DNA from: Candidatus Zhuqueibacterota bacterium
GTDB taxonomy: Bacteria; Zhuqueibacterota; Zhuqueibacteria; Residuimicrobiales; Residuimicrobiaceae
DNA length: 39,889 bases
Assembly (NCBI GenBank): GCA_963169875.1
Contig: CAUJEL010000137.1
Coordinates: 1 to 39,889, forward strand
Direction: 5' to 3'
Part shown: in pieces, positions 8,601 to 16,590 of the stretch
Layout: the number at the start of each line of letters is the position of its first letter
How positions within the stretch are numbered: position 1 is the stretch's first letter
The notes under the pieces: generated by a model
What the model was told of the DNA's origin: nothing
Databases searched by the model: none
Seen by the model: only the letters and a program-made list of their open reading frames with translations
Position numbers and translations under genes: made by a program

Positions 8601-9166
8601 TGCTCAAGGAATCAGAAAAAGAGGTGGACGATATCATGGACTTGTTCGCAAAACATCAGCAGGCGGCGATCGCCTATTTTAATGGCGACGCCTCAGAAGA
8701 GATGTTCAAACAACACTGCGGCAGCTATGACCTGATTCATGTGGCGACGCACGGCGTTGTGAATCAGACACATCCAGGGCTTTCGGCGCTTATTTTCTCG
8801 CAGATTCAGGATTCAACCAACCGTGAAGACGGCATTCTCTATGCGGGTGAAACCTATAATCTGGATCTTCAGGCTGATCTGGTCGTGCTCGGCAGCTGTG
8901 AGAGCGGTGTGGGGAGATTGCAGGAGAGCGAGGGGATGATGGCGCTGACGCGCGGCTTTTTATATTCCGGAGCCGCCAATGTTCTGGTGTCGCTGTGGAA
9001 GGTGATCGACCGTCCCACCAGTGAATTGATGGTGACGTTCTACGACCACATTTTGGCCGGCGAATCCTATTGCCACGCTTTGCGGCAGGCCAAATTGCAG
9101 CTTGTGCGAAAACCAGCCACAGCGTACCCCAAAATGTGGAGCGGATTTGTGCTGATTGGCAGATAA
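5645..9166 (+). CDS. Secreted TPR-CHAT caspase-like protease
   Basis: This 1173-residue protein has a Sec signal peptide (about residues 1-23). A long array of kinesin-light-chain-type TPRs follows (about 40-580, e.g. 'AIACYEQSLSIKKQILG'). A charged, probably coiled-coil segment covers roughly 690-780, and a C-terminal CHAT domain starts near 830. The expected clan CD dyad is visible: His1036 in 'LIHVATHG' and Cys1085 in 'VLGSCESG', with the usual downstream 'GAANVLVSLWKV' segment. CHAT domains are caspase/separase relatives, and the TPR array usually recognises a partner. The signal peptide places it outside the cytoplasm, unlike the cytosolic Csx29 of type III-E CRISPR systems. It faces the sigma/anti-sigma operon across a repeat-bearing promoter region, which suggests a joint signalling role, but that is inference. 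Confidence 0.88.
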   Translation: MNKKQALLCLLLQLCSSAPLLSGNADPTDSLLARHSLQKGHALLKTTSYDSALFHFQKAEEIYYNLTVKYPHYWDEYIHSQTYLANTLILLKRYVPADSVVRLALHAGAKHLDSESGAIATIYQTLGSILLNRSKLDSSLFYNNKALSIFQKQSKPDTLQMVRCLIGIGNVQFSKGEPGPARQTHQQALEMLLTLNAGTTIQASNLYYSLGLCSNKLGEYDRALGHFYQSLQIRKNLLGEKHYRIYECLDQIGSTNYFKGEYDLAYDYYRQSAALLDTSGRHRSEYASLLNNYAMIYYEKGHFEKAIACYEQSLSIKKQILGPQHYSIANTYSNLGLAYQALKDYPRSLDYMRQALDLRIKLFGEQHPEVARCYSRMGIVYNLIEDYDKALDFGFRAEAIILNKLNARHPELGSTYRVISQAFAQKGEKEKALDYARKALSVDIASFGGHHRFIADSYSTMARALQAQGHMDEAETCYHTGHEIMLKQFPETSYALAKSFTEMGEISRLKGDYDAAESHYRQSIRNLYDSMGPKNARTTAPWTGLCEVYLQQNNYSQAFACAQQALIDLAPNFSDTSRFANPDPQDVLNDYSFLSALILKAKVLRGMHDHQSHALEDLKASVNTCHLASNQVDETVKGISSEESSLLFYQRMTNLYDLAVSSALALYQLTGDENDQRLAFTFAERAKANILERSLHESNARRYAHIPDSVLYAEKELRIERAFLENSLDREHELGKTDSIKIKNLQEKIFHTRLALEKLLQQIEKEYPDYFNLKYQTETVEVTDAQKYLAPHSAIISYYTSGDSAVAFVIKKNDFAIVSLPLDTSLTEVADSYLRAIKKVETESFILAADALHALLIRPLQAKIADCTHLVIIPHGALHKIPFEAFLSEQPDLKTPPRWTDLRYLVKKYLITYHYSVTLYTQGLRTQSLLAAQKRSHSGSFLGFAPIFSDSTTAGYVRSVPPSVLAYQSDDEATRGITLDGRHFTMLKESEKEVDDIMDLFAKHQQAAIAYFNGDASEEMFKQHCGSYDLIHVATHGVVNQTHPGLSALIFSQIQDSTNREDGILYAGETYNLDLQADLVVLGSCESGVGRLQESEGMMALTRGFLYSGAANVLVSLWKVIDRPTSELMVTFYDHILAGESYCHALRQAKLQLVRKPATAYPKMWSGFVLIGR

Positions 9167-9594
9167 GCAACACATTATGAACTTGCACGGCGTCGTGGCC
9201 CCCGCCTGCTGAGAGATGGCGCCCGTTCTTTGCCGGGCCGGCCCACACCCCGAACGACCGATTTTGCCCCGCGTTTTTTTCAGCTGGCGCCCCATTCGCG
9301 TTGCGCTGTGTGCCGGTTGCCCGTCGCTTGTCAGTGCCGCCAGCGACGAAAAGGAATAAACACAGAGAAATGGAGCCCTTGACGCAAAGAAAATAATCCT
9401 ATTCTCCGCGATCTCAGGAAATGATATGACGGATTCCCGGGTTTTATAGCCCCACTTTTTCGCCCCCTCCTGCATGGTACTTGTCCCAAAAAGCCAAAAT
9501 TATCGAAAAAACTTTCAATATTTTAGCCGCACCTGATAATTATTCAATGCAGATCCAATATTAATTGTACTCTCATTCATTCTCAGGAGCACAT
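9167..9594. other. Intergenic region, no gene
   Basis: The 428 bases between the CHAT gene and the beta-helix gene contain no supported gene. The first half is GC-rich and the second half AT-rich. Around 9361-9415 there is a weak inverted pair, GAGA-N3-GGAG against CTCC-N4-TCTC, with CGCAAAGAAAA between. This resembles the decayed miniature element at 26931-27070. The ribosome-binding site AGGAG of the next gene is at 9585-9589. Confidence 0.6.
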
Positions 9595-11442
9595 ATGAAG
9601 TTCAATCCGGTAGCCTGCAAAACAATATCGTTTTTCCTTGTCCTTACAGCATTAAATCTCCCGAGCTTTGCAGAAACAAGCCAGCAAACGGCTGCAACTT
9701 TCCACTTCGTGACCAGCACTCTGGATTCCGGCCCCGGCTCGCTGCGGCAGGCGATCCAGGATGCGGAACAACACACAGCGCCGGACACCATCGGCTTTCA
9801 TATACCGCTCAGCGATCCGGGATATGACGCTGTTCGCGGGGTATGGACCATCGAACCGCTCGACTATTACTCGATCCATCAAAACGACTTGGTGATCGAT
9901 GGACGCACGCAGGCCCAATACATCGGCACGGACACCAATCCGCTCGGACCGGAGATTGCCATCGATGGCAACCGTGGCTCTTTCATTAGCTGCATCATGA
10001 TTGATGGCGACAGGAATCAGGTTCTCAACCTGGCCGTTATGAATGGTGGAAAGTCGCAGATATTCATCGGCCAGAATGACAATAAAATTCTGGGGTGCTA
10101 TATCGGCGTCGATGCCACTGGTCTGCACCGTGGCACCCGCGGTGACAGGGGCATTCGCATTCAGCAGGGAGTGCACAACCAGATAGGCGGCGAGACGGAG
10201 GAGTGCCGAAATATCATATCCGGATTGGGGGAATTCGGCATCGAGCTTTATGACAGTGCAGCTGAAAATAAAATTATCAACAATTACATAGGTATCAACG
10301 CAGCGGGGAGCGATACACTCTGCAATCGGTTCGGAGGTGTAGTGTTGACAACGGGCGCGCGAAAAAACCAGATCGGACCCGGCAATGTCATTACCGGCAA
10401 CAGCACCGGCATCGTTCTGCAGACGGCCGGAGTTGACAGCAATATGGTATGCGGCAACAAGATTGGCACGGATCCATCCGGCACAAAAGCATGGGGAAAT
10501 CAGAGTGGGATCGATATTAGAGGTGAATCGTCATTCAACATCATCGGCGGCAGCACAGCCGCGGAGCGCAATATCATCTCAGGAAATGAGCGGGGAATTT
10601 CCATCCGTGACACAGGGACGAGGGGGAACATAATAACGGGCAATTATATCGGCACAGATATATCCGGCTTGCTGCCCTGCGCAAACAAGGAGGATGGCAT
10701 ATTGATCACCCAGGGCGCAACGGACAATGTCATCGGGCCAGACAACGTGATCGCATTCAACGAATCAATGGGCATTGAACTAATAATGGCAATAACCCTG
10801 CGCAATACCATCACGCGGAATCGTATTCATGATAATCTCAACATAGGCATCCAGTTAGTGGGTGGCGCCAATTCCGACATGCCGGCGCCGACACTGACCA
10901 ATGTCAATCCGCTGACCGGCACGGCCCAGCCGTACGCCATCGTTGAAATATTCTCCGGGCAGATCGATCAGGCGATGTATTACGAGGGCACGGCGACTGC
11001 GGATGCGTCCGGTCAGTTCATCTGGTTGAGCAAAGTCACCGGCACACACATCACCGCCACGGCGACCGATGCCGACGGCAACACATCGTCATTTTCCAAT
11101 CCCCTGGAAACCTCCGTGGACGATGAAGATAAGGCGTTGCCGGGGAGATGCACCCTGCACACCAACTATCCCAATCCCTTTAACCCGGCCACGACCATCG
11201 CCTATGATCTGCCGCATGTGTCGCACGTGCGCATCACCATTTTCGACATCACCGGCCAAAAGCTGCGCGTGTTTGATGAAGGTGAGAAAATGCCCGGGCA
11301 TCACCAGTTGCGCTGGGATGGACGGAATGAGGTGGGGCAAATGGCCGCCTCAGGCCTCTATTTCTATTCACTGGACGTCCGGCAAGCGCCCGGCGGGAAA
11401 GAGACCTATCATGCAGTCAGGAAAATGATGATGGTAAAATAA
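9595..11442 (+). CDS. Secreted right-handed beta-helix protein with T9SS sorting domain
   Basis: The start is the ATG six bases after an AGGAG; an upstream in-frame TTG has no such site. The 615-residue product begins with a signal peptide (residues 1-27, ending 'LPSFAE'). A segment like the CSLREA-type motif of surface proteins follows ('VTSTLDSGPGSLRQAIQDA'). Residues of about 100-430 hold many short repeats such as 'NIISGNERGISI' and 'NIITGNYIGTDISG', the pattern of a right-handed parallel beta-helix. A small beta-sandwich-like region precedes the C-terminal T9SS domain, which starts near residue 521 ('NYPNPFNPATTIAYDL') and ends 'KMMMVK'. Beta-helix folds often bind or cleave polysaccharide, but no catalytic residues are identified. 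The likely location is the cell surface or the medium. Confidence 0.87.
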   Translation: MKFNPVACKTISFFLVLTALNLPSFAETSQQTAATFHFVTSTLDSGPGSLRQAIQDAEQHTAPDTIGFHIPLSDPGYDAVRGVWTIEPLDYYSIHQNDLVIDGRTQAQYIGTDTNPLGPEIAIDGNRGSFISCIMIDGDRNQVLNLAVMNGGKSQIFIGQNDNKILGCYIGVDATGLHRGTRGDRGIRIQQGVHNQIGGETEECRNIISGLGEFGIELYDSAAENKIINNYIGINAAGSDTLCNRFGGVVLTTGARKNQIGPGNVITGNSTGIVLQTAGVDSNMVCGNKIGTDPSGTKAWGNQSGIDIRGESSFNIIGGSTAAERNIISGNERGISIRDTGTRGNIITGNYIGTDISGLLPCANKEDGILITQGATDNVIGPDNVIAFNESMGIELIMAITLRNTITRNRIHDNLNIGIQLVGGANSDMPAPTLTNVNPLTGTAQPYAIVEIFSGQIDQAMYYEGTATADASGQFIWLSKVTGTHITATATDADGNTSSFSNPLETSVDDEDKALPGRCTLHTNYPNPFNPATTIAYDLPHVSHVRITIFDITGQKLRVFDEGEKMPGHHQLRWDGRNEVGQMAASGLYFYSLDVRQAPGGKETYHAVRKMMMVK

Positions 11443-11545
11443 GGCCAAATGACCTCCTCGCTCTTGACAAATAGGGAATTACCCCCCAAAAAACGGAAAA
11501 GAGGAAGGCGCAGGTAATTTGTCTGTTGCCTTTCTCCTTTCGCCA
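11436..11545 (+). repeat. 3'-UTR repeat of T9SS genes, copy A
   Basis: This ~108-base block starts at the stop codon and matches 16230-16338, with about ten substitutions and two one-base indels counted by eye. Both copies follow T9SS genes directly. The block includes TTGACAAATA, a run of C, AAAAAACGGAAAAGAGG and a hairpin. Confidence 0.85.
11502..11535 (+). terminator. Hairpin downstream of beta-helix gene
   Basis: AGGAAGGCGCAG pairs with CTGTTGCCTTTCT (one bulge, a few G-U pairs), and the stem extends inward by GGTAA against TTGTC through G-U wobbles. A pyrimidine-rich stretch follows rather than a pure T-run. It is placed as a transcription terminator or mRNA-stabilising 3' hairpin. Confidence 0.5.
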
Positions 11546-11694
11546 GGAACAGCGTTGAGCTCTCATGGCCTGAACGAAAAAATTACCAGGGTCTATATTC
11601 AACGCGCGATCCTGTTAATTTACGCCCATGTGGAAAATTGTTTATCAATTTTCATCCATTGATGCAGACCCTCTAACTTGAATGAGGTGTAAAG

Positions 11695-14600
11695 ATGAAT
11701 GCAAAAAAATGGTTCCTCTCCCTGGCGGTCCTATTGGCTTCTATGATCGTGTCAAATCCTCTTCATGCCGCCTGCACCGCCGATTTTTACGCCAATAAAA
11801 CGTCCGGCTGCGCGCCGTTAACCGTTATTTTTACCGACAATTCGGTCGGCGCCGCAAAGTGGGCCTGGACTTTTAGTGGAGGCACGCCTTCCGTCGCAAG
11901 CGGTAAAGGACCGCACACGGTCGTTTATGATACCCCCGGCGTTTACAGTGTGACTCTCAAGATTCAATGCAAGGAAGGCGATGCGGCGATCACCAAGCCA
12001 CAATACATCACCGTGTATGATTGCGAATGCAAGGCTGACTTTGAGGGAAAACCCACAACCGGCTGCGCGCCGCTCAAAGTTGTGTTCACCAATGAATCGA
12101 CCAATGCGACGGACTGGAATTGGACATTCGACGGCGGCATACCCGCGTCCGCAACTGGCAAAGGACCGCATACGATAATCTATGGAACAGCCGGTTCATA
12201 TGACGTCAAGCTGGTGATCAAATGTCCGAACGGATACGACACAGAAGTAAAATCCAAATACATCAATGTAAAAAATTGTCCCTGCGAAGCCGACTTTGGC
12301 GCCAAACCCTCATCCGGCTGCGCGCCGCTCACGGTTTACTACACCGATATGTCGGATGGCGCGACCAGCTGGACCTGGCACTTTCCTGGCGGCGTTCCCA
12401 ACACGGCCACAGGTGCCGGACCGCATATCGTCAAGTACAACGCTCCCGGAAGTTATGACGCTGAATTGGATATCATCTGCGCCAATGGCGCCGCTATTGA
12501 AAAAAAAGCGAAATTCATCACCGTCAGGGACTGCGAGGTCCTTGCAGATTTTGCCTGTTCGCCCAAAGAAGGATGCGCTCCGCTGACGGTGACTTTTACG
12601 GATGAATCACAGAATGCTTCGAGTTGGAAATGGCATTTTCCAGGCGGTCAACCGTCGAGCGCCGACGGGCAAGGACCGCATGAAGTGGTCTATGCCGATT
12701 CAGGCTCATACGAGGTGACTCTCGAAGTCAGCAGTCAATTGGGCAGCCACATCCTCAAGCGGCCGGACGAAGTCACCGTCTTCCCGTGTTTCTACGATTA
12801 TGGTGACGCGCCGGAAAGCAGCCTGGCCTACCCATCGCTCGGCGTCATCGGGAAATTTCCCACATGCCGCTATAGCGGTCCTTCGGGATACATCCGGCAT
12901 GGCAAGAAAAAAGACTGCTTCTTCGGTTATCAGGTTGACCATGAACAGGAAGGTAACGAAGGCGGATGTTTCAGCATCGGCACGACTTCCTGGGATCAGG
13001 ATGAATCGTGTCGCGAGCGGGATGCCGGATTGTATAAACCAAACGCTTTCGCGTTGAGCAGGCCGGCCGACTCTGCGATGGTAGTGTCTCTCTGTTATGA
13101 TGCGCCGGGAACCGCGATTGGCTACACCTGCGGACTGGCAAGATGGGGACGGAGTATCGATATATGGTATCAGAGTAATTATCCCGAAGGCGCTTACATC
13201 AATGTGCTCATCGACTGGAATCAGGACGGTTTATGGGGAGGCGCCTCGACGTGCAGCGAGCCCTCCTCGGCCTCTGCGCCGGAGCATGTGCTGGCCAATT
13301 TTCATGTCCCAGGCGCATGCAATGGCCTGCTCTCAGCCTGGGCGGATCCGCCCGATTTCCGCATCGGCCCCAACAGCGGATATGTCTGGGTCCGATTCAC
13401 GATCACTCCCGGTCCCATCTCCACGCCATGGGATGGCTCCGGAGCCTTCGAGGATGGCGAGAGCGAAGACTATCTTCTCAAAGTGATGAGCCGTTCCGGA
13501 TTGATGGATTGGGGCGATGCGCCGAGGCCATATCCGACCTGGCTGGCCGATGGCGGCGCCTATGCATTCGTCGATACGAGCATCTATATCGGCAGCGGCA
13601 TCGATGATGAAGAAGATGGCAAACCCGACTCGACAGCTCAGGGCGACAATACTAACGGTCAGGAGGATGGCATTATATTCCTCGATGAACTCGTGCCCGG
13701 CAATACGGCCTGTGTCGAAATAACCACCTCTGCGGCGGGTTATCTGAAATTGTGGATCGATTTCAATCGGGACGGCGATTGGTCAGATCCCAATGATCTG
13801 GCAGCGGATGAACCAGCGAATCCCGGGAAAAATCTGCTCTGCTTTCCCATCCCGCAAGATGCCGAAGAGGGCATCACCTATGCGAGATGCCGCTACAGCA
13901 CTACGATCATCGAAAGTTTTATAGGTGGCGGAGGCTTTGGTGAAATTGAGGATATGCAGGTGACCATTGAACTCCCTGATGTGCCTCCCCCGCTATTCGA
14001 ATACGGCGATGCCCCGGAGGGGACGTTGGCCTATCCGGCCTGGAGTTGTGAAAACCTCGAAACAGCGGTCATGGGCAACTTTCCTTCCTGCCGCAGCCTG
14101 GATTTTGGCGAGTACCCGGTGCGCACGGCTGCAGGATATGTCGTCCATGGCATTGCGGGACAGTGCTATTTCGGCCGAAGCGTCGATTATGAGGAGGACG
14201 CCAACGGCGGCAGTGATGGCGATGAGACCATGTATGATGATGACGCGGGGTTGAGAGGGACGCACACCTATACCATTGAAGACAACCGCATCCTCTCCAC
14301 ACACGGTTCGGGAGAATGGCCGCTCCTCGCATGCGAGACCGGCGTCTGGGGAAGATCCTTCGATATGTACTATAACGTCGATCGCGAAGAGGGCGCCTAT
14401 GTGAACGTCCTGATCGACTGGGATCACAACGGCGAATGGTGCGCGGGATTTACGATCAATTACTGTGATGATCATTCGACAGCGCACGAACAAATCCTGA
14501 GAGATTTTTTCGTGCCGCGAGGCAGAGGCTATCTCAGCGCTCTCGATCCGCCCGATTTCAAGATCGGCGCGCGAGCGGGCTACGCCTGGGCGCGATTCAC

Positions 14601-16236
14601 CATTTCCGACACGCCACTCGACGAAGGATGGATTTCGCGCGGTTTCACCGATGAAGGATGGTCCGGCTATGGCATATTCCGGGACGGCGAGACCGAGGAT
14701 TATCTTCTCTATGTCGCTCATGAGGATTATGAAGAGTGGGGTGACGCGCCTGATGGACAGATCGCCTATCCGAGCACCGGCGTGGACGGCCATTTCCCCA
14801 CCTGCGGTTCTGTCGACGGCATCCATCATGGCAACGGATTCGGTGTCAGCAGTATGTTTCTCGGCGCCTCGTTGTGCATACCGAGCCTGGAAACGAACGG
14901 CAACCGTGGCGCCTGCTGGGGTTTGCCCAATACCGACGATGATAACGGCATACAACTGCTGCTGCCGTATACTTTTAAAGGACGGTTTGATTCTCTGGTG
15001 ACGGTTGCAGAGTTCGACGATTCCAGATTTTCACGCTATCGGCTCGGCGAAGTTTGCAAAACAGCCCGCTGGGGGCGGAACATCGATCTCATTTGGACCA
15101 ATATGTACGCTGGAGAGGATGCTTATGTAAATGTCCTGTTTGACTGGAATCAGGATGGGGTCTGGGGCGGTTCATCCGACTGCGGTGATGGTGTGTCGGC
15201 TCCTGAGCATGTGCTGGTCAACCATCGTCTCCGCAGCGCCTATGCCGGCTCGGGTTTGGGCGTCGGCGCCTATGAAGCGCCGCCGGATTTTGCAATTGGT
15301 CCCAATTCGGGTCTGGTCTGGGCGCGATGCACGATCACGCCGGTGCCGGTCGAGCTGCCCTGGGACGGCAGCGGCGCGTTCAGCGATGGTGAAACAGAAG
15401 ATTATTTGTTCCGAGTCAGTGCGTCTATCCCGCTGTGTGATTATGGCGATATTTCATGGGGCGCCCTGAACAGTTACGCGCGTCATCGCCTGGTGGCGGG
15501 ATTTTGTCTCGGTGATATCGTGGATGACGAAGACGATCCGTTGAATGATCCCGAGAGCAAGGGGGATGACAATGACAATCTGAATGATGAGGACGGCGTA
15601 ACCTTTGTAACGCCGCTGCAACAGGCAAAAGAGGCGACAATCCTCGTCAAGGCATCGGCCGCCGGCATTCTCAACGCCTGGTTCGATTTCAATGGCGATC
15701 AGGATTGGAGCGACTCGGATGAACACGTTTTCAAGGATGTCCAGCTTTTACAAGGCGAAAACATGTTAACGTTTCGTGTTCCTGATGTCGCCTCCGTGGA
15801 AAAGATCGGCGTCCGTTTTCGCTTCAGCGATCATGGCGGTCTCTCCTACTGCGATCCGATACCTCAAGAGGGTGAGCAGATCGATCCTCCGGTTGGCGAA
15901 GTCGAGGATTATTTCGTCTTGATCCTCACCACCGGCGTCGATGAAACCTCGCAACAGATCGACTTTGAATTAGCGCAGAATTATCCCAATCCCTTCAATC
16001 CGAGTACGACGATCAATTTTTCGCTGCCGAAGAAGACAAACGTGCGGCTGGAGATATTTAATGTGCGCGGTCAGCGGATTCGTACGCTTGCGAATGCCAT
16101 AAAACTGCCCGGACATCACACACTCGATTGGGATGGCCGCACGGATCAGGGTATGATGGCGCCGACGGGGGTTTACCTCTACAAGATCACGACTGAAGGA
16201 TTAGTCAAAACGAAAAAGCTGCTATTGTTGAAATAA
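11695..16236 (+). CDS. Giant secreted PKD/GEVED adhesin-like protein with T9SS sorting domain
   Basis: The 1513-residue protein has a signal peptide ending 'NPLHAA' near residue 25. Four PKD-type modules cover about 26-362, each beginning like 'ADFxxxPxSGCAPLTV' and including 'WxWxFxGGxPxxAxGxGPHxV'. Five GEVED-type modules follow, starting with 'YDYGDAPES' (~367), 'DWGDAPRP' (~603), 'EYGDAPEG' (~768), 'EWGDAPDG' (~1014) and 'CDYGDISWG' (~1248). They contain 'INVLIDWNQDG' and end in acidic 'DGExEDYLL' motifs that probably bind calcium. A T9SS type A domain closes the protein (from ~1423, 'NYPNPFNPSTTINFSL'). The conserved cysteines in the PKD modules suggest disulfides. The likely role is adhesion or a matrix function. 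A weak GAGGTG ribosome-binding site precedes the ATG. Confidence 0.9.
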   Translation: MNAKKWFLSLAVLLASMIVSNPLHAACTADFYANKTSGCAPLTVIFTDNSVGAAKWAWTFSGGTPSVASGKGPHTVVYDTPGVYSVTLKIQCKEGDAAITKPQYITVYDCECKADFEGKPTTGCAPLKVVFTNESTNATDWNWTFDGGIPASATGKGPHTIIYGTAGSYDVKLVIKCPNGYDTEVKSKYINVKNCPCEADFGAKPSSGCAPLTVYYTDMSDGATSWTWHFPGGVPNTATGAGPHIVKYNAPGSYDAELDIICANGAAIEKKAKFITVRDCEVLADFACSPKEGCAPLTVTFTDESQNASSWKWHFPGGQPSSADGQGPHEVVYADSGSYEVTLEVSSQLGSHILKRPDEVTVFPCFYDYGDAPESSLAYPSLGVIGKFPTCRYSGPSGYIRHGKKKDCFFGYQVDHEQEGNEGGCFSIGTTSWDQDESCRERDAGLYKPNAFALSRPADSAMVVSLCYDAPGTAIGYTCGLARWGRSIDIWYQSNYPEGAYINVLIDWNQDGLWGGASTCSEPSSASAPEHVLANFHVPGACNGLLSAWADPPDFRIGPNSGYVWVRFTITPGPISTPWDGSGAFEDGESEDYLLKVMSRSGLMDWGDAPRPYPTWLADGGAYAFVDTSIYIGSGIDDEEDGKPDSTAQGDNTNGQEDGIIFLDELVPGNTACVEITTSAAGYLKLWIDFNRDGDWSDPNDLAADEPANPGKNLLCFPIPQDAEEGITYARCRYSTTIIESFIGGGGFGEIEDMQVTIELPDVPPPLFEYGDAPEGTLAYPAWSCENLETAVMGNFPSCRSLDFGEYPVRTAAGYVVHGIAGQCYFGRSVDYEEDANGGSDGDETMYDDDAGLRGTHTYTIEDNRILSTHGSGEWPLLACETGVWGRSFDMYYNVDREEGAYVNVLIDWDHNGEWCAGFTINYCDDHSTAHEQILRDFFVPRGRGYLSALDPPDFKIGARAGYAWARFTISDTPLDEGWISRGFTDEGWSGYGIFRDGETEDYLLYVAHEDYEEWGDAPDGQIAYPSTGVDGHFPTCGSVDGIHHGNGFGVSSMFLGASLCIPSLETNGNRGACWGLPNTDDDNGIQLLLPYTFKGRFDSLVTVAEFDDSRFSRYRLGEVCKTARWGRNIDLIWTNMYAGEDAYVNVLFDWNQDGVWGGSSDCGDGVSAPEHVLVNHRLRSAYAGSGLGVGAYEAPPDFAIGPNSGLVWARCTITPVPVELPWDGSGAFSDGETEDYLFRVSASIPLCDYGDISWGALNSYARHRLVAGFCLGDIVDDEDDPLNDPESKGDDNDNLNDEDGVTFVTPLQQAKEATILVKASAAGILNAWFDFNGDQDWSDSDEHVFKDVQLLQGENMLTFRVPDVASVEKIGVRFRFSDHGGLSYCDPIPQEGEQIDPPVGEVEDYFVLILTTGVDETSQQIDFELAQNYPNPFNPSTTINFSLPKKTNVRLEIFNVRGQRIRTLANAIKLPGHHTLDWDGRTDQGMMAPTGVYLYKITTEGLVKTKKLLLLK

Positions 16237-16338
16237 GGCAAATGACGTCCTCACACTTGACAAATAATGAATTACCCCCAAAAAACGGAAAAGAGGAAGG
16301 CGCAGACAATTTGTCTGTTGCCTTTCTCTCTCCGCTAA
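16230..16338 (+). repeat. 3'-UTR repeat of T9SS genes, copy B
   Basis: This is the second copy of the block at 11436-11545, again starting at the stop codon of a T9SS gene. By eye it is more alike between the two loci than the adjacent sorting-domain coding sequences are. The ITR-bounded element begins only about 20 bases later. Confidence 0.85.
16294..16328 (+). terminator. Hairpin downstream of PKD/GEVED gene
   Basis: The stem AGGAAGGCGCAGACAA pairs with TTGTCTGTTGCCTTTCT with one bulge. Compared with copy A, two changes (G to A, T to C) turn wobble pairs into Watson-Crick pairs, so the fold is kept in both plus-strand RNAs. It is a probable terminator or 3'-end stabiliser. Confidence 0.55.
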
Positions 16339-16357
16339 TGAAACATAGGAGACATAG

Positions 16358-16590
16358 GGGTCGGACCAGGACAATCCATTTATATACATTAAATTATAGT
16401 TTCGACTTTGAGATTCAATCACGTAAATATTATAGTTACAGCCTGTAAAATGCGAAAATTGCAGCGCGAGCTTGATGAGGCAGCATGAAGTTTGCTATTT
16501 TTTACGCATTTTTACTCATTTCGAAGCACAAAAATATTGCAATCAAAGATGTAACTCATAATAATACAATCAGTTGTCCTGGTCCGACCC
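16358..16590. mobile_element. 233-bp element with 17-bp perfect terminal inverted repeats
   Basis: GGGTCGGACCAGGACAA at the left end (16358-16374) is exactly reversed and complemented at the right end (16574-16590). The interior is AT-rich and non-coding. It contains a second inverted pair (GTAAAATGCG near 16445 against CGCATTTTTAC near 16505), so most of the element could fold on itself. It encodes no transposase, as expected for a MITE or REP-type element moved in trans. It sits between the PKD/GEVED gene's 3' repeat and an orphan sorting domain. From memory, GGTCGGACC-like ends occur next to IS200-like/RAYT transposases in environmental genomes. Confidence 0.65.

Noticed and set aside
5645-9166. 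Type III-E CRISPR (Craspase) locus
   Set aside because: A TPR-CHAT protein and a sigma factor are present, but there is no gRAMP effector, no CRISPR array and no Csx30/Csx31-like gene, and the CHAT protein carries a signal peptide.
8960-9475. 171-codon minus-strand frame at the end of the CHAT gene
   Set aside because: Half of it is antisense to the CHAT domain, and the rest lies in intergenic DNA without motif or ribosome-binding site.
13993-14955. 320-codon open frame on the minus strand inside the PKD/GEVED gene
   Set aside because: It is antisense to a clearly coding frame with strong domain matches, has no recognisable motif and reflects the codon pattern of the plus-strand gene.
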